A DNA stretch of 64,000 bases from Gimesia benthica (GCF_009720525.1 NZ_CP043930.1:5840001-5904000), one strand, 5' to 3'. Numbered from the stretch's first letter, positions 19,015 to 28,502 are shown. Made by a program: numbers and translations. Notes: generated by a model not told the origin, from the sequence alone.

Positions 19015-20736
19015 TTAACGCGACTTTTTGAGGAGTTTCTCAAACTGTTTCCAGGTTTTCGTATTGGCGACATCTTTTTTCGTCAGTCCGGCACGGCGGG
19101 CCTGGTAGACGCCGTACTGCATCACATCCAGTCCGCCGACGCTGTGGGCATCGGTGTTGATAACAATCGGAATTCCGAGTTCTTTGGCGCGGGCGGCGTG
19201 AATGTCGTCGATATCGAGTCGCATGGGATGGGCATTGATCTCCAGCATGACGCCGTGGTCAGCGGCGGCTTTGAGGATCTCGCCGTAGTTGAGGTCGGCT
19301 CCCGGGCGTTTGCCGATCAGGCGACCGGAGAGATGCCCCAGAATGGAGACATGCGGATTTTGAATCGCGTTGAGCAGGCGTTTGTTAATCTGGTCCTGTG
19401 GCTGTTTGAGTCCATAGTGCAGGACGGCGATGACCCAGTCGGCTTCACTGAGCACGTCATCGGGGAGGTCCATGGTGCCGTCTTCGAGGATGTCGCATTC
19501 GATGCCTTTCAGGATCTGAATGTCGGGGACCTTCTGCTGAACCTTGTCGATTTCTTTCCAGTGGGCCCGCAGCCGCTTCGCATCAAGGCCGTTGGCCATC
19601 GTGACCCGCTTGGAGTGATCGGTGATGGCGATGTACTGATAGCCTTTGGCGAGCGCTCCCTCTGCCATTTCCTGAATCGAGGCTTTGCCGTCCGTGGCGG
19701 TGGTGTGCATGTGCAGATCGCCGCGGATCTGTTTGAGTTCGATCAACTCGGGCAGTTCGTTGTTTTCGGCTGCGGTGAACTCCATGCGATTCTCGCGGAT
19801 TTCGGGCGGGATCCAGGGGAGGTCGAGCGATTTGTAAACCTCTTCCTCGGTTTTGCCCGAGACGAGTTTGTCTTTTTTGAAGAGCCCGTATTCGTTGAGT
19901 TTGAGCCCGCGATCCTGGGAGCGGCGGCGGAGGACGATGTTGTGTTCCTTGGAGCCCGTGAAGTAGAGCAGGGCGGCGCCGTAGGATTCCTCGGGGACCA
20001 CACGCAGGTCGAGCTCCAGTCCGGAATTAAGCCGCACACGCTGCTTGGTATCACCGCGAGCGAGGACCTTGCTGACCAGTTCATGATCGGCGAGGGCATC
20101 CATGACTTCGTCTGGTTCGCTGGACGTGACGAGAATATCGAGATCACCCACGGTCTCCTTGCGACGACGACAGCTGCCTGCTTCAGAGATGTGCTGTACG
20201 GAGTCGAGCTGGCCGAGATCGGCGATGATCGCGTCGGACTGAGCCTTGGCTTCCGCGAGCCGGACGCGGTCACCGATCTGGTTCAGCTGTTCCAGACCTT
20301 CGAGGATGATCTGTTCCGTTTTCTTGCCGAAGCCTTTCTGTTCGGCGATGACGCCGTTCTCGGCAGCCGCCTTGAGATCGTCGAGCGAATGGATGTTGAG
20401 TTCGGAAAAGAGGAAGGCGACTTTCTTGGGACCGATGCCGGGGATATCCAGCATGCGGACGACGTCCGGGGGAATCTGTTCTTTGAGCTCTTCGAGTTGC
20501 GGCAGTGTGGATGATTCCACGATGGTCTGAATTTTTTCGGCGAGGTCTTTGCCGATGCCCGGGAGTTCCTGCAGTTCTTTGGGATCGTTGTGGACGATCT
20601 CCTGGATCGAGTCGGGCAGGCCGGAGATGGTGCGGGCTGCATTACGATAGGCCCGGAGGCGAAAGGGGTTGGCTCCCTGAATTTCCAGGAGGTCGGCAAG
20701 TTCCTCAAACTGACGGGCGATTTCAGCGTTTTGCAT
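19015..20736 (-). CDS. polX: DNA polymerase/3'-5' exonuclease PolX
   Basis: A 573-residue bacterial family X polymerase, the normal length. An N-terminal 8-kDa-like domain with helix-hairpin-helix motifs ([15 protein letters not shown] and [14 protein letters not shown]) is followed by the nucleotidyltransferase motif [14 protein letters not shown] with two catalytic Asp (about 185-198) and the third Asp in LELDLRVV. The C-terminal PHP domain (from about 341) has [31 protein letters not shown] and INTDAH, the expected metal ligands. It acts in gap filling and base-excision-type repair. ATG 20736 is chosen because the family starts there; the longer frame is not supported. Confidence 0.95.
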   Translation of the reverse strand: MQNAEIARQFEELADLLEIQGANPFRLRAYRNAARTISGLPDSIQEIVHNDPKELQELPGIGKDLAEKIQTIVESSTLPQLEELKEQIPPDVVRMLDIPGIGPKKVAFLFSELNIHSLDDLKAAAENGVIAEQKGFGKKTEQIILEGLEQLNQIGDRVRLAEAKAQSDAIIADLGQLDSVQHISEAGSCRRRKETVGDLDILVTSSEPDEVMDALADHELVSKVLARGDTKQRVRLNSGLELDLRVVPEESYGAALLYFTGSKEHNIVLRRRSQDRGLKLNEYGLFKKDKLVSGKTEEEVYKSLDLPWIPPEIRENRMEFTAAENNELPELIELKQIRGDLHMHTTATDGKASIQEMAEGALAKGYQYIAITDHSKRVTMANGLDAKRLRAHWKEIDKVQQKVPDIQILKGIECDILEDGTMDLPDDVLSEADWVIAVLHYGLKQPQDQINKRLLNAIQNPHVSILGHLSGRLIGKRPGADLNYGEILKAAADHGVMLEINAHPMRLDIDDIHAARAKELGIPIVINTDAHSVGGLDVMQYGVYQARRAGLTKKDVANTKTWKQFEKLLKKSR

Positions 20737-20808
20737 GTTCCGAATCCGGATGAAGGTCGTAAATGATGTGCGGGTTTCTCTCCTGTTACAATAACGTGAC
20801 CGGCGCAT

Positions 20809-20843
20809 AAAAAAAGTGCAAGGCGGTGAAGCACTTGCACTTT
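20809..20843 (-). terminator. Rho-independent terminator of the Cys/Gly/Tyr-rich protein gene
   Basis: A perfect 10-bp stem AAAGTGCAAG/CTTGCACTTT is followed on the minus strand by seven T. It lies 38 bases after the stop at 20881 and just before polX. On the minus strand the T-tract is followed by ATGCGCC, a sequence also seen after other terminators here. Confidence 0.85.
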
Positions 20844-20880
20844 GTAAAAGTCGGTTGATGTCAGCCGTTATTTGCCGGTG

Positions 20881-22083
20881 TTAGTTGCTGGCAACTTTGG
20901 CGGTGTCATCGATGGCATACCAGCCTGAGTTCGAAGGAACATCCTGCTTGGCGATCTTTGGTGCAGAGAAGTGAGCACGGATTGTCAGGCGATCTGCCCG
21001 TGGTGCTGACTCCCAGGTGATCTTCTGATCGAGATTCAGAGGACGCACACGCAGAGGAGGCAGGTGGTTGGTTTCCTGTTCCGCTTTCGGGGCTTTCTTC
21101 TCCGGCTGAGTTGTCGGAGCGGCCTGTTTCTGCGGGATAGTTGTTTTGGGCAGTTTGCCATCCGGAGTCGGCTTGAAGGCCTTGTTGTCCGGAGAACCGA
21201 ACAGATCGTCGTCCGATTTTTTCTCAGGGCCAAAGCCGGGCTGAGAAGGCTCGGTACCGAAATTCGGCTGTGCGGGAGGATTGCTGCTGCCCGGCATGGG
21301 AGACTCAGTGGCGTCCCGTTTCAGCGGTTCTTTGAAGAGGTCTTCTGCTTCATTGCCCGGCATGGGAGTATCCATGGGAGTTTTACGATCGTAACGACGT
21401 TCACCGAAGCCGGAATCTTCCACGTTGCCGCCGGGGTTGCCAGGATTCATGGGCTCTTCGGCGTAGGTTTTGGGTGAGGTGCTTTCAATTTCACGGGGTT
21501 CCGGAACCTTGGCACCGTTGGTGTTATTGTTGGGTTCAGGAGTCGGTGTGCTGGCACTGGCCGGAGGATAGGAGACGCCACAGTTGCCTGTGCTGCATCC
21601 GCCCATGCCACAGGCGCCGGTTGAGCAGCCACCCATTCCACAAGGGGAACAGCAGCCTGCAGCAGGACCGTAGCCGACAGTGGACGCATACATGTTGCCG
21701 CCGCCATTAAAGTTGCGGTAGCTGACGCCGACAGCCTGCGGGTTGTTGATCAGGTACCAGCGATAAGCGGCGCGCGAGCTGCGACGTGCTGCAGCACGGC
21801 TGGTGCCGCCGTAGTAGCTGGTGTAACCGTAACCGGCGTTGGGGGCACAGCTGTTGCAGGAACCCGTCATGCCGTAACCGCCGTAATTGGTCGTGTAAGG
21901 AGCGGGTGCATATCCGGCTCCGTAGTACATCGGACCATTGCGGCTGGGACCAAAAATGGCGTTGTAGGTCCAGGGAATAATCCCGGCAGAAGATTCAGGA
22001 ATAGAAACCAGACTGACCGCCAGCAGACAGCCGGCCGTCAGACACACTTTTTTCAGATTCACTTTTTTGGAAAGACTCATCAT
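20881..22083 (-). CDS. Exported Cys/Gly/Tyr-rich and Pro-rich protein
   Basis: 400 residues with a signal peptide (KKVCLTAGCLLAVSLVSIPE, cleavage after SSA). The mature N-terminus is rich in Tyr, Gly and Pro and contains ISYRNF-like aromatic segments. A short tandem repeat follows near 145-170: MGGCSTGACGMGGCSTGNCG. The second half is low-complexity and Pro/Glu/Lys-rich with MPG motifs, and a small folded-looking C-terminal segment ends it. It resembles planctomycete surface or matrix proteins but no family is recognised. The start is ATG 22083 after AAGG; a second ATG follows directly. A strong terminator makes it a single-gene unit. Confidence 0.75.
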   Translation of the reverse strand: MMSLSKKVNLKKVCLTAGCLLAVSLVSIPESSAGIIPWTYNAIFGPSRNGPMYYGAGYAPAPYTTNYGGYGMTGSCNSCAPNAGYGYTSYYGGTSRAAARRSSRAAYRWYLINNPQAVGVSYRNFNGGGNMYASTVGYGPAAGCCSPCGMGGCSTGACGMGGCSTGNCGVSYPPASASTPTPEPNNNTNGAKVPEPREIESTSPKTYAEEPMNPGNPGGNVEDSGFGERRYDRKTPMDTPMPGNEAEDLFKEPLKRDATESPMPGSSNPPAQPNFGTEPSQPGFGPEKKSDDDLFGSPDNKAFKPTPDGKLPKTTIPQKQAAPTTQPEKKAPKAEQETNHLPPLRVRPLNLDQKITWESAPRADRLTIRAHFSAPKIAKQDVPSNSGWYAIDDTAKVASN

Positions 22084-22665
22084 CCATTCGACCTTTTTAA
22101 AATCGAGCCACACTGTTGCACGACCAGGGGCAGAAAGCCATGCCGAAAGAAGACGTAGTCCATCACGCCAGTTTCTCTAAAGTTCCAATTGTATCGAAAG
22201 TTTCGAGTAGCTAATCCTTTAGTTACCCTGTTGTACCCTGCCAATCGTGCCGATGTCAATGATTGTGATCGCTACGCGGGTCGGATCAACTAAGTTTTTG
22301 CGCGATGATTTATAATGATTCGCGAATGTCACTATTTTATCTAAACTGCAAAGTTGCGTGATCAAACATGTTCCGTAGGAGATAACGCGCTCAGGGGTCT
22401 TCTGAAGCGTGTCTGGCATTAACGGATTTGGATAAGTTGATGTGAGAAAAAAACTTATCGAAATCTCGGTTCCCTCCTTACTGGAGCAGTGAGCGGAGAG
22501 GAACCTTTCCGGCGCGCCGGTGCCGTTTCGAGGTGAGTTCCTCTACCCGGAATCGGCGGAAAATGGTAACTTGCGCAGTCGGCGACCGGTCGAGGCAGGG
22601 GTTATGGGCTGATTCCTGTTTGCGAAACTGGATGTGATGTACTGGTCCGTCGGTCAACGAGTGAA
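22084..22665. other. Long divergent intergenic region
   Basis: About 580 bases between two divergent genes. Both promoters must lie here but no clear consensus pair was found. The right half carries a structured GC palindrome (22498-22543). No open frame with a credible start was seen. Confidence 0.5.
22498..22543. repeat. Nested palindrome
   Basis: Outer arms GAGGAAC/GTTCCTC (22498-22504, 22537-22543) enclose a perfect 12-bp palindrome CCGGCGCGCCGG (22509-22520). No T-tract follows. It may fold in the 5' leader of the TPR gene or be a protein-binding site. Confidence 0.45.
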
Positions 22666-23772
22666 ATGGATTTCATGCGTGGCTTTTCTGAAAACCTGTT
22701 CTCACTGGGCAGAGCGTTGTCGTCTCTGAGTCAGAGAGGGTGCGTCCCGGGAATGTGCTGCTGGTTGTGTCTCTTGATGCTGACCGGTCCGGGTTGCTCT
22801 TCCTGGAAACAGAAGATGGCGATGCGGGATTCGGAATCGCAGGAGCTGGTGGAACAGGTTCGCGTGGCGACCGAGAGTGGTCGCCAGGAGCAGGCAGCGG
22901 AGCTGTTGAAACGGGCGGTGGCCAACAACCCGAACAATGCGGCAGTGCGACAGCAGCTCTCCGAGTTTCTGATTGCCAACGGTTATTCGGAAGAAGCCAT
23001 CCAGCAGTTGCAGCGGACGACTGTGCTGGACCCCGACGATCCCCGGCCTTACATCGATCTGTCATATCTGCTGTATGAGAAGAAGCAGTATACCGACGCG
23101 CTCAAGAACCTGGAGCTGGGGCTGAACCTGGATCCGACCAACATCCGGGCCCTGATTTTAAAGGGCGAACTGGAAGAGCTGGCCGGTCTGAACGGGACGG
23201 CGATCGAGACTTATCACCGTGTATTACAGGTCGATCCTTACAACATCGTTTCCCGTTTGAAGCTGGCGTCGCTGGAAATCAAGATGGGCGAGCATAACCG
23301 GGCAACACCAATCCTGCGGCCGATCTGTCATAACAACAGTGCGACCATCGATCAACGGGCCGAGGCGCAATGGCTGCTGGGGATTGCTTATGGAGCCGAC
23401 CGTCGGTGGAGTGATTCGGTCGCTTCGCTGGAGGAGTCACTAAAGAATCGTAAGGATGTCACTGCCGATGACTGGTATCGCGTGGCTTATGCCTGTCTGC
23501 AGGACGGCCAGATGGAGAAGGTGTATCCGGCCGTGACGCAGGCGTTGACCCTGAATCCGATGCATACCGAGACCAATCGCCTGTCACATTTTCTGACCCA
23601 GCAGAATCAGCCTACGCAGATCCAGCAGGCCTCTATGTATACACCTCTGCAACAGCCGGGCTTCATTCGCCAGGCACCACAGCCAATTCCCATTCAAACC
23701 CTGACGCCTCCTCAAGGCTGGGAGTGGGCTGCGCGCGGACCTGAAGCGTCGGATCTGCTGCCACTGCAATAG
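22666..23772 (+). CDS. TPR-repeat protein, probably exported
   Basis: 368 residues. The N-terminus has a hydrophobic stretch (MCCWLCLLMLTGPGCSS) that may be a lipoprotein signal with Cys at about residue 44, although the residues before the Cys are not an ideal lipobox. About six tetratricopeptide repeats follow (for example AAELLKRAVANNPNNAAVRQ and ALKNLELGLNLDPTNIRA). The C-terminus is Gln/Pro-rich. Such proteins are scaffolds for protein assemblies. It stands alone on the plus strand; no partner can be named. Confidence 0.8.
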   Translation: MDFMRGFSENLFSLGRALSSLSQRGCVPGMCCWLCLLMLTGPGCSSWKQKMAMRDSESQELVEQVRVATESGRQEQAAELLKRAVANNPNNAAVRQQLSEFLIANGYSEEAIQQLQRTTVLDPDDPRPYIDLSYLLYEKKQYTDALKNLELGLNLDPTNIRALILKGELEELAGLNGTAIETYHRVLQVDPYNIVSRLKLASLEIKMGEHNRATPILRPICHNNSATIDQRAEAQWLLGIAYGADRRWSDSVASLEESLKNRKDVTADDWYRVAYACLQDGQMEKVYPAVTQALTLNPMHTETNRLSHFLTQQNQPTQIQQASMYTPLQQPGFIRQAPQPIPIQTLTPPQGWEWAARGPEASDLLPLQ

Positions 23773-24092
23773 ACGGGCGGCGTATGGGTGACGCTGTGAA
23801 TGCATGGCAGAGGGCACCCTGTTCAGTGTGATACGTCAACTGTCGGCCTGATCCGCGTTGATGGGGTGAGAAATGGCCCGGAGTGTCTGGAAATGGTTTT
23901 CGCCGTAAAATCAGTAGGAATCAGCATCTAAAGCGATAAAACAGGTCCGTTTATCGAATTTTGACACTTGAAAAAAGAATCAGGCGGACTAAATGATATA
24001 ATGGCAAGGTTTTGCTATAGTAATCGGCAGCACCTGAATCCCATTAAGAACAGAATAATCTTTAGTGAACTCGACGTTTCACCTGAGACTGG
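23773..24092. other. Intergenic region with folE2 promoter
   Basis: No gene is seen. The right part contains a candidate extended -10 promoter (23994-24002). An isolated TTGACA at 23961 is too far from it (30 bases) to be its -35. Confidence 0.5.
23994..24002 (+). promoter_or_regulatory. Candidate extended -10 promoter of folE2
   Basis: TGATATAAT matches an extended -10 element (TGn plus consensus TATAAT). It lies about 90 bases upstream of the folE2 start. No good -35 at the normal distance, which is usual for extended -10 promoters. Confidence 0.45.
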
Positions 24093-25121
24093 ATGATGAA
24101 AGACGTTTGCATGTTTGAATTTGTATCCGATGTACTGAACCTCAAGCAGATGGATTCTGCAGAGCAAGGCAGACAACCGCTTTCTTCTGCTGGTGCAGGT
24201 GTGGTACCCATCTCTCGAGTTTTACCTGACATTGCCAACGAATCGGAACCGCATATCGGGGGGACCCTGGATCGGGTGGGGATGTCGGGCGTCGAACTGG
24301 TGCTGCGTCTGCGGGATGCCGCCGGTGAAGTCTTCCGGACCCCGGCACGGGCCGATGCCGCCGTCAGTCTGGACAACGAACGTGTGAAAGGCATTCACAT
24401 GTCGCGTCTGTTCCTGAGCCTGAACAATCGGCTGGCAGATGCGGAACTGTCGATGCCTGTGGTCAACGAGATCCTGCAGGACTTCGTCAAGACGCACGCC
24501 GACATGAGTTCAAACAGTTACCTGACCCTCAAGTACGAGCATTCGATGAGGCGACCCGCGCTGCTTTCCGATCATGCCGGCTGGCGGGCGTATCCGGTGA
24601 CGATTCAGAGTGCTTACCAGCAGGGCAAATTCCGCCATCAACTGACGGTGCAGCTGACTTACTCCAGTGCCTGCCCCTGTTCGGCCGCGCTGTCACGTCA
24701 GCTGATCCAGCAGGCGTTCGAACGGTCCTTCGGCGACCGGAGCGAGTTGTCGCACGATGAGATCTTCGAATGGCTGGGCACGCCGGACGCGATTCTGGCA
24801 GTTCCTCACAGCCAGCGCAGTCATGCTGACGTGACTGTGGAACTGGAAGAGGGAGTGGACGATTTCCCGATCGAAACGCTGATCGATTACCTGGAACGGG
24901 TGATTGCGACTCCGGTGCAGACCGCAGTCAAACGCGAAGACGAGCAGGAGTTCGCGCGACTGAATGGTGCGAACCTGATGTTCTGCGAAGATGCGGCCCG
25001 CAAACTGAAAGCGGCATTGAATGAGTACGAAGGCGTGAAAGACTTCCGCGTGGAGATCAATCACCTGGAGAGCCTGCATCCGCACGATGCTTCGGCTGTG
25101 GCGAGTGGATCGCGGTCCTGA
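24093..25121 (+). CDS. folE2: GTP cyclohydrolase FolE2 (type IB)
   Basis: 342 residues. It converts GTP to 7,8-dihydroneopterin triphosphate, the first step of folate and queuosine synthesis, using the zinc-independent type IB enzyme. Family marks: VVPISRVLPDIAN near the N-terminus, SRLFLSLNN, and the active-site Cys region YSSACPCSAALSRQL (about 188), then HSQRSHADV and the C-terminal FCEDAARKLKAAL. The start is uncertain among ATG 24093, 24096 and 24111; none has a strong ribosome site. A perfect terminator follows the stop. Confidence 0.93.
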   Translation: MMKDVCMFEFVSDVLNLKQMDSAEQGRQPLSSAGAGVVPISRVLPDIANESEPHIGGTLDRVGMSGVELVLRLRDAAGEVFRTPARADAAVSLDNERVKGIHMSRLFLSLNNRLADAELSMPVVNEILQDFVKTHADMSSNSYLTLKYEHSMRRPALLSDHAGWRAYPVTIQSAYQQGKFRHQLTVQLTYSSACPCSAALSRQLIQQAFERSFGDRSELSHDEIFEWLGTPDAILAVPHSQRSHADVTVELEEGVDDFPIETLIDYLERVIATPVQTAVKREDEQEFARLNGANLMFCEDAARKLKAALNEYEGVKDFRVEINHLESLHPHDASAVASGSRS

Positions 25122-25147
25122 TTCCACTGGATGATCCTGTTGCGTTC

Positions 25148-25175
25148 AGGCCCGCTCAGCAAGCGGGCCTTTTTT
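25148..25175 (+). terminator. Rho-independent terminator of folE2
   Basis: A perfect 9-bp stem AGGCCCGCT/AGCGGGCCT with a 5-base loop and a run of six T, 26 bases after the folE2 stop. Confidence 0.9.
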
Positions 25176-25388
25176 ACATAGACAGCCATATCTGCTGGTG
25201 GCGAGGGCTTTTCTATTTTCGCGAGAGTGCCGACTTTTTTGCGCTTCCTTCTTGCGTCTGGTCACGGCATTCAATAACTTAATTTTATTAAAGAAAATAC
25301 TTTTGTCAGGCCCGTACGCGGGCTGTGAGCAGCACATGGCCGGGGCTCGGGGCTTTGGAAATGTGCTCCAGTTCAGGAAAGCGCAAAC

Positions 25389-26240
25389 ATGGTTTTGAAA
25401 CGACTCCTCTCGATCACCTGTGTCTGTCTGGCTGCTGTCTGTACCGTGGGAGCAGAGGCAGGGGACAAAGTGGTCACGCCGAAAGATGGTGTGATTCATC
25501 TGTTTAACGGCAAGAACCTGGACGGACTGTATGTCTGGAACCGGGGAACCGAATATGAAGATCCCAAGAACATTTTCACGGTCAAAGACGGCATGCTGCA
25601 CATTCTGGGTGACGGCTATGGCGGCCTGATCACCAAGAAAGATTACCGCGATTACCATATGGTCATCGAATTCAAATGGGGCGGTAAGACCTGGGGTAAA
25701 CGGGAAGACCGTGCCCGCGATTCCGGCGTGCTGATTCACTGTCATGGTCCGGACGGTGGTTATGGCAATACCTGGATGGCATCCATCGAAGCCCAGATCA
25801 TCGAAGGTGGCGTGGGCGATATCCTGGTGCTGACCGGTAAAGATCCCAAGACAGGCGAAACACTGCCGACTTCGCTGACGACCAGGATCAAAAAAGACCG
25901 TGACGGCGAAAAGGTCTGGGACAAAGATGGCGAAGAGATCACCCTCAGCTCCGGCCGGATCAACTGGTGGGGCCGTGACCCTGACTGGGCTGACAAAGTC
26001 GGTTTCCGTGGTAAAGACGACGTCGAAAGCGAATTCGGCGAATGGACCCGGATGGACGTCATCTGCGACGGCGGCAAGATCAAGTACCTGGTCAACGGTG
26101 TGGTCGTGAATGCCGGCTACAATGCCAAGCCCGATCATGGCAAGCTGCTGGTGCAGACCGAAATGGCGGAAATGTGGGTTCGTAAATGGGACCTGTATCC
26201 GCTGGGTAAAGCACCCGCGTATAAGAAAGACAAGAAATAA
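25389..26240 (+). CDS. Exported DUF1080 (3-keto-disaccharide hydrolase-type) protein
   Basis: 283 residues with a signal peptide (VLKRLLSITCVCLAAVCTVG). The mature protein is one concanavalin-like DUF1080 domain with GVIHLFNGKNLDGLYVWN, HMVIEFKWGGKTWGKRE and RDSGVLIHCHGPDGGYG in the usual order, and the C-terminal GKLLVQTEMAEMWVRKWDLYPL. DUF1080 proteins are greatly expanded in planctomycetes and some are now described as 3-keto-glycoside hydrolases acting in the periplasm. It is flanked by its own terminator and appears monocistronic. Confidence 0.9.
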   Translation: MVLKRLLSITCVCLAAVCTVGAEAGDKVVTPKDGVIHLFNGKNLDGLYVWNRGTEYEDPKNIFTVKDGMLHILGDGYGGLITKKDYRDYHMVIEFKWGGKTWGKREDRARDSGVLIHCHGPDGGYGNTWMASIEAQIIEGGVGDILVLTGKDPKTGETLPTSLTTRIKKDRDGEKVWDKDGEEITLSSGRINWWGRDPDWADKVGFRGKDDVESEFGEWTRMDVICDGGKIKYLVNGVVVNAGYNAKPDHGKLLVQTEMAEMWVRKWDLYPLGKAPAYKKDKK

Positions 26241-26260
26241 GTTCACTCACTAGTGAATTG

Positions 26261-26298
26261 AGCCCTGCTCTGGGGATGACCGGAGCAGGGCTTTTTTT
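26261..26298 (+). terminator. Rho-independent terminator of the DUF1080 gene
   Basis: A perfect 10-bp stem AGCCCTGCTC/GAGCAGGGCT with a 12-base loop, then seven T, 20 bases after the stop codon. Confidence 0.9.
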
Positions 26299-26494
26299 GT
26301 GCGCTGGTGAGAAGTGAGTGGTTCCGGATTTTCATCTGCAGGTGGCGGGTGAATATGCGTATGATGCGCTGGTGATCATAGCTGGTTTCCTGGTGGTCAG
26401 GTCAGGTGTGGTCCCTGCATGTTTACTTTATTGCTGTATTGAATGGGGGCGCTGTCGAACCGGATTTACTTTGATGAACGCAACACTGTCCGTT

Positions 26495-26538
26495 TCCTGC
26501 TCGCTGCGCTCGGCCCGAATTACATTCGGGCCCACCCG
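26495..26538. repeat. Dispersed hairpin repeat, copy 3
   Basis: TCCTGCTCGCTGCGCTCGG is followed by CCCGAAT-TAC-ATTCGGG and CCCACCCGG. The stem is conserved while the loop changes from TGC to TAC relative to copies 1 and 2. Confidence 0.7.
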
Positions 26539-26764
26539 GCATTTTGAGGGGAAGGGAGATCGTGGCTGGAACTGGGATCGGAGTCGACCTTTATTACCTG
26601 CGGCTTGCGTCTTGCCGCTCAGGGGGAGGATGTATATGGGAATCCATGGGAAGCAGAAAGGCGTGGATTGTCGCCAGGCAGTAGGACACATGAGTCTGAC
26701 CCTACATCTATTTTTATATCTCGGTTTGATACATCTTCGTGATTGGCAGCTGGAGGACAAGACA

Positions 26765-26849
26765 GAATTTTGTCCCGATGTGACCGGATTTTGTCCTGGT
26801 GTGTCCGGGATTTTGTCCTTATTCGGCCGGGGTTTGTCCTGGTCTGCCC
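26765..26849. repeat. Four degenerate 21-22 bp tandem repeats
   Basis: Four adjacent units share the core ATTTTGTCC (or GTTTGTCC) followed by about 12 variable GT-rich bases. Unit starts are near 26765, 26786, 26807 and 26829. The period is 21 bases except one of 22. Confidence 0.6.
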
Positions 26850-27109
26850 TGAACAGGGGAGGGAGAACATGGCGAACTGGTGCGATGGGTTTCGGTGAAC
26901 AGCCGGTGAAAAGCGACGGGGATTCAGGTGGAATTGCGTCAGTGGTTCGGGCTGTTCCAGTGCACGCAGACCCGCCTCGCGCGCGAGCCAGAAGGGAACC
27001 AGCATACGATTCGGGGCGGGTGAATCAAGTTCAGTTTATTCAGGTAGCAGGGCCGCAGGGAGGGGATATGATCAGTGTCGGGATCAGCAGGGATAGATGG
27101 CAGGCGCAT

Positions 27110-27148
27110 AAAAAACGCCGGTCTGTGTTGTTGTGTGACAGACCGGCG
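27110..27148 (-). terminator. Rho-independent terminator of the halogenase-like gene
   Basis: A perfect 11-bp stem CGCCGGTCTGT/ACAGACCGGCG followed on the minus strand by six T and then ATGCGCC. It is 7 bases after the stop at 27155 and ends the minus-strand gene run that begins with the Fe-ADH. Confidence 0.92.
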
Positions 27149-27154
27149 GGGGAA

Positions 27155-28447
27155 TTATTTCTTCATAGCGACTTCGGAGTCGTCGGTCATGGCGAGTTCG
27201 GGGATTTCGTCCTGCATGACAGTAAACATCTCGGCGACTTCGGGTTTGAAGACGTCGCCGATGAGGATGTCGACGAGGTTGGTTTTGAACTGCGGGTATT
27301 GTCTGAGGAAGCTACCGAAACTGAAGCCGGGGGTGTAGAAGGCATAAACCAGTTTACGGAAGTTCTCGACACCGGCGCGATAGCCGGGGTACCACTGGCT
27401 GAGTCGTTCTACGGAGAAGTCGTCGGCTTCGAAGGCTTCGTTAATGGTGTCGGCGACGAGTTCACCCGATTTGAGGGCCAGGAAGACGCCGCTGGAGTAG
27501 ACAGGATCGATGAAGCCGAGCGCGTCGCCGGCGAGCATCCAACCCGGTCCAACCGGTTGCGAAGAATGGTAGGAGAAATCCTTCGTCGTCATGAATTCGG
27601 TGTCGGGTTGGGCATTCTCCAAGCGACGTTTGATGGCCGAGCAGCGTTCGACTTCCTGCCAGAAGATGTCTTCACTGGTGCCCCGATCTTTGGCGAACAT
27701 GTAGTTCATATCGCCGGTACAGCCGACGCTGACGACGTTGTCGGGGAGCGGAATATACCAGAACCAGGAGTGTTTGCCTTCGGTCTGCAGGATGATGGTG
27801 GCGCCTTCGTCGATGCCTTCATCCCGGTGGGCATTCTTGAAGTGAGCCCAGACGGTTCCCTTGCGGAGTACTGGATCAGCCTGCTTGAGCTTGAGCCGGT
27901 TGACGATGAAGGCGGACTGTCCGCTGGTATCGACGACGAGTTTGGCTTTGATCTCGCGGGTTTCCTGGTTGGGGAACTTCACCCGGACGCCGGTAACCTG
28001 TTCGCCTTCGGTGAGCAGATCCAGAACCTGGGTGCCGGTGCGAATGGTGGCTCCCTGTTTCTGTGCATTGTCGGCGAGCATCTGATCGAACTCGGCGCGG
28101 AGGACCTGCCAGGTCTGCGAGCTTTCGTGGTCTTTGTATTCGTGGAAGTAGAAGGGCATGGTTTCGACACCTTCATCGGTGACGAACTGCACGCTGAATT
28201 TTTTGGGGAAAGCGGTCTGCTTGAGTTGTTCGATCAGCCCCAGTCGTTTGAGGGACCAGTAGGTCTCCGGAATAAGCGATTCGCCGACGTGAAAGCGGGG
28301 GAAGTGAGCACGGTCGACGATCAGAGTTTTACGCCCCTGTTCGGCGAGCAGGGCTCCTGTACCGGTGCCGGCAGGGCCGGCCCCGATGATGATCACGTCA
28401 TATTCGGTTTCGATTTCAGGCTGTTCTGTTGTACTCGAATCAATCAT
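27155..28447 (-). CDS. FAD-dependent oxidoreductase, flavin-halogenase-like
   Basis: 430 residues. N-terminal FAD motif IIIGAGPAGTGTGALLAEQG, then FHVGESLIPETYW, as in flavin-dependent halogenases and related hydroxylases. The segment SWFWYIPLPDN contains the halogenase signature WxWxIP, and GFIDPVYSSGVFLAL matches the FAD-contact motif near the chloride site of halogenases. A Lys pair in FPKKFSVQF lies where carrier-type halogenases have the catalytic Lys, but the exact alignment is unsure. Many bacterial proteins of this group are annotated as halogenases without proof; geranylgeranyl-reductase-type enzymes are the main alternative. It is the last gene of a run, 55 bases after a chorismate-lyase-like gene, and is followed by a strong terminator. 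Confidence 0.75.
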   Translation of the reverse strand: MIDSSTTEQPEIETEYDVIIIGAGPAGTGTGALLAEQGRKTLIVDRAHFPRFHVGESLIPETYWSLKRLGLIEQLKQTAFPKKFSVQFVTDEGVETMPFYFHEYKDHESSQTWQVLRAEFDQMLADNAQKQGATIRTGTQVLDLLTEGEQVTGVRVKFPNQETREIKAKLVVDTSGQSAFIVNRLKLKQADPVLRKGTVWAHFKNAHRDEGIDEGATIILQTEGKHSWFWYIPLPDNVVSVGCTGDMNYMFAKDRGTSEDIFWQEVERCSAIKRRLENAQPDTEFMTTKDFSYHSSQPVGPGWMLAGDALGFIDPVYSSGVFLALKSGELVADTINEAFEADDFSVERLSQWYPGYRAGVENFRKLVYAFYTPGFSFGSFLRQYPQFKTNLVDILIGDVFKPEVAEMFTVMQDEIPELAMTDDSEVAMKK

Positions 28448-28502
28448 GGAAAGCCTTTGTCTCTACAGTTGAAAGGACCGTCTTGTGTTGTGAGCTAAGG
28501 AG

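Larger units (their letters stand above)
26241..27154. other. Long intergenic region with repeats
   Basis: About 900 bases with a terminator at each end, a dispersed repeat copy (26495-26538) and a degenerate tandem repeat (26765-26849). A minus-strand open frame of 128 codons (26619-27005) has low-complexity, Arg/Thr-rich sequence over the tandem repeat and no convincing start, so it is not called as a gene. Confidence 0.55.

Noticed and set aside
19003-20514. A 503-codon plus-strand open frame
   Set aside because: It lies entirely antisense to polX, whose catalytic motifs are all intact.
23961-24002. TTGACA at 23961 as the -35 of the folE2 promoter
   Set aside because: It is 30 bases from the TATAAT, too far for a sigma70-type promoter; the extended -10 explains the site better.
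26619-27005. A 128-codon minus-strand open frame over the tandem repeat
   Set aside because: Low-complexity Arg/Thr/Asp-rich sequence produced by the repeat, with no ribosome site and no family.
26318-28498. A 726-codon plus-strand open frame
   Set aside because: Its second half is antisense to the flavin-halogenase-like gene, which has clear motifs; the first half crosses a repeat-rich gap with no protein-like sequence.
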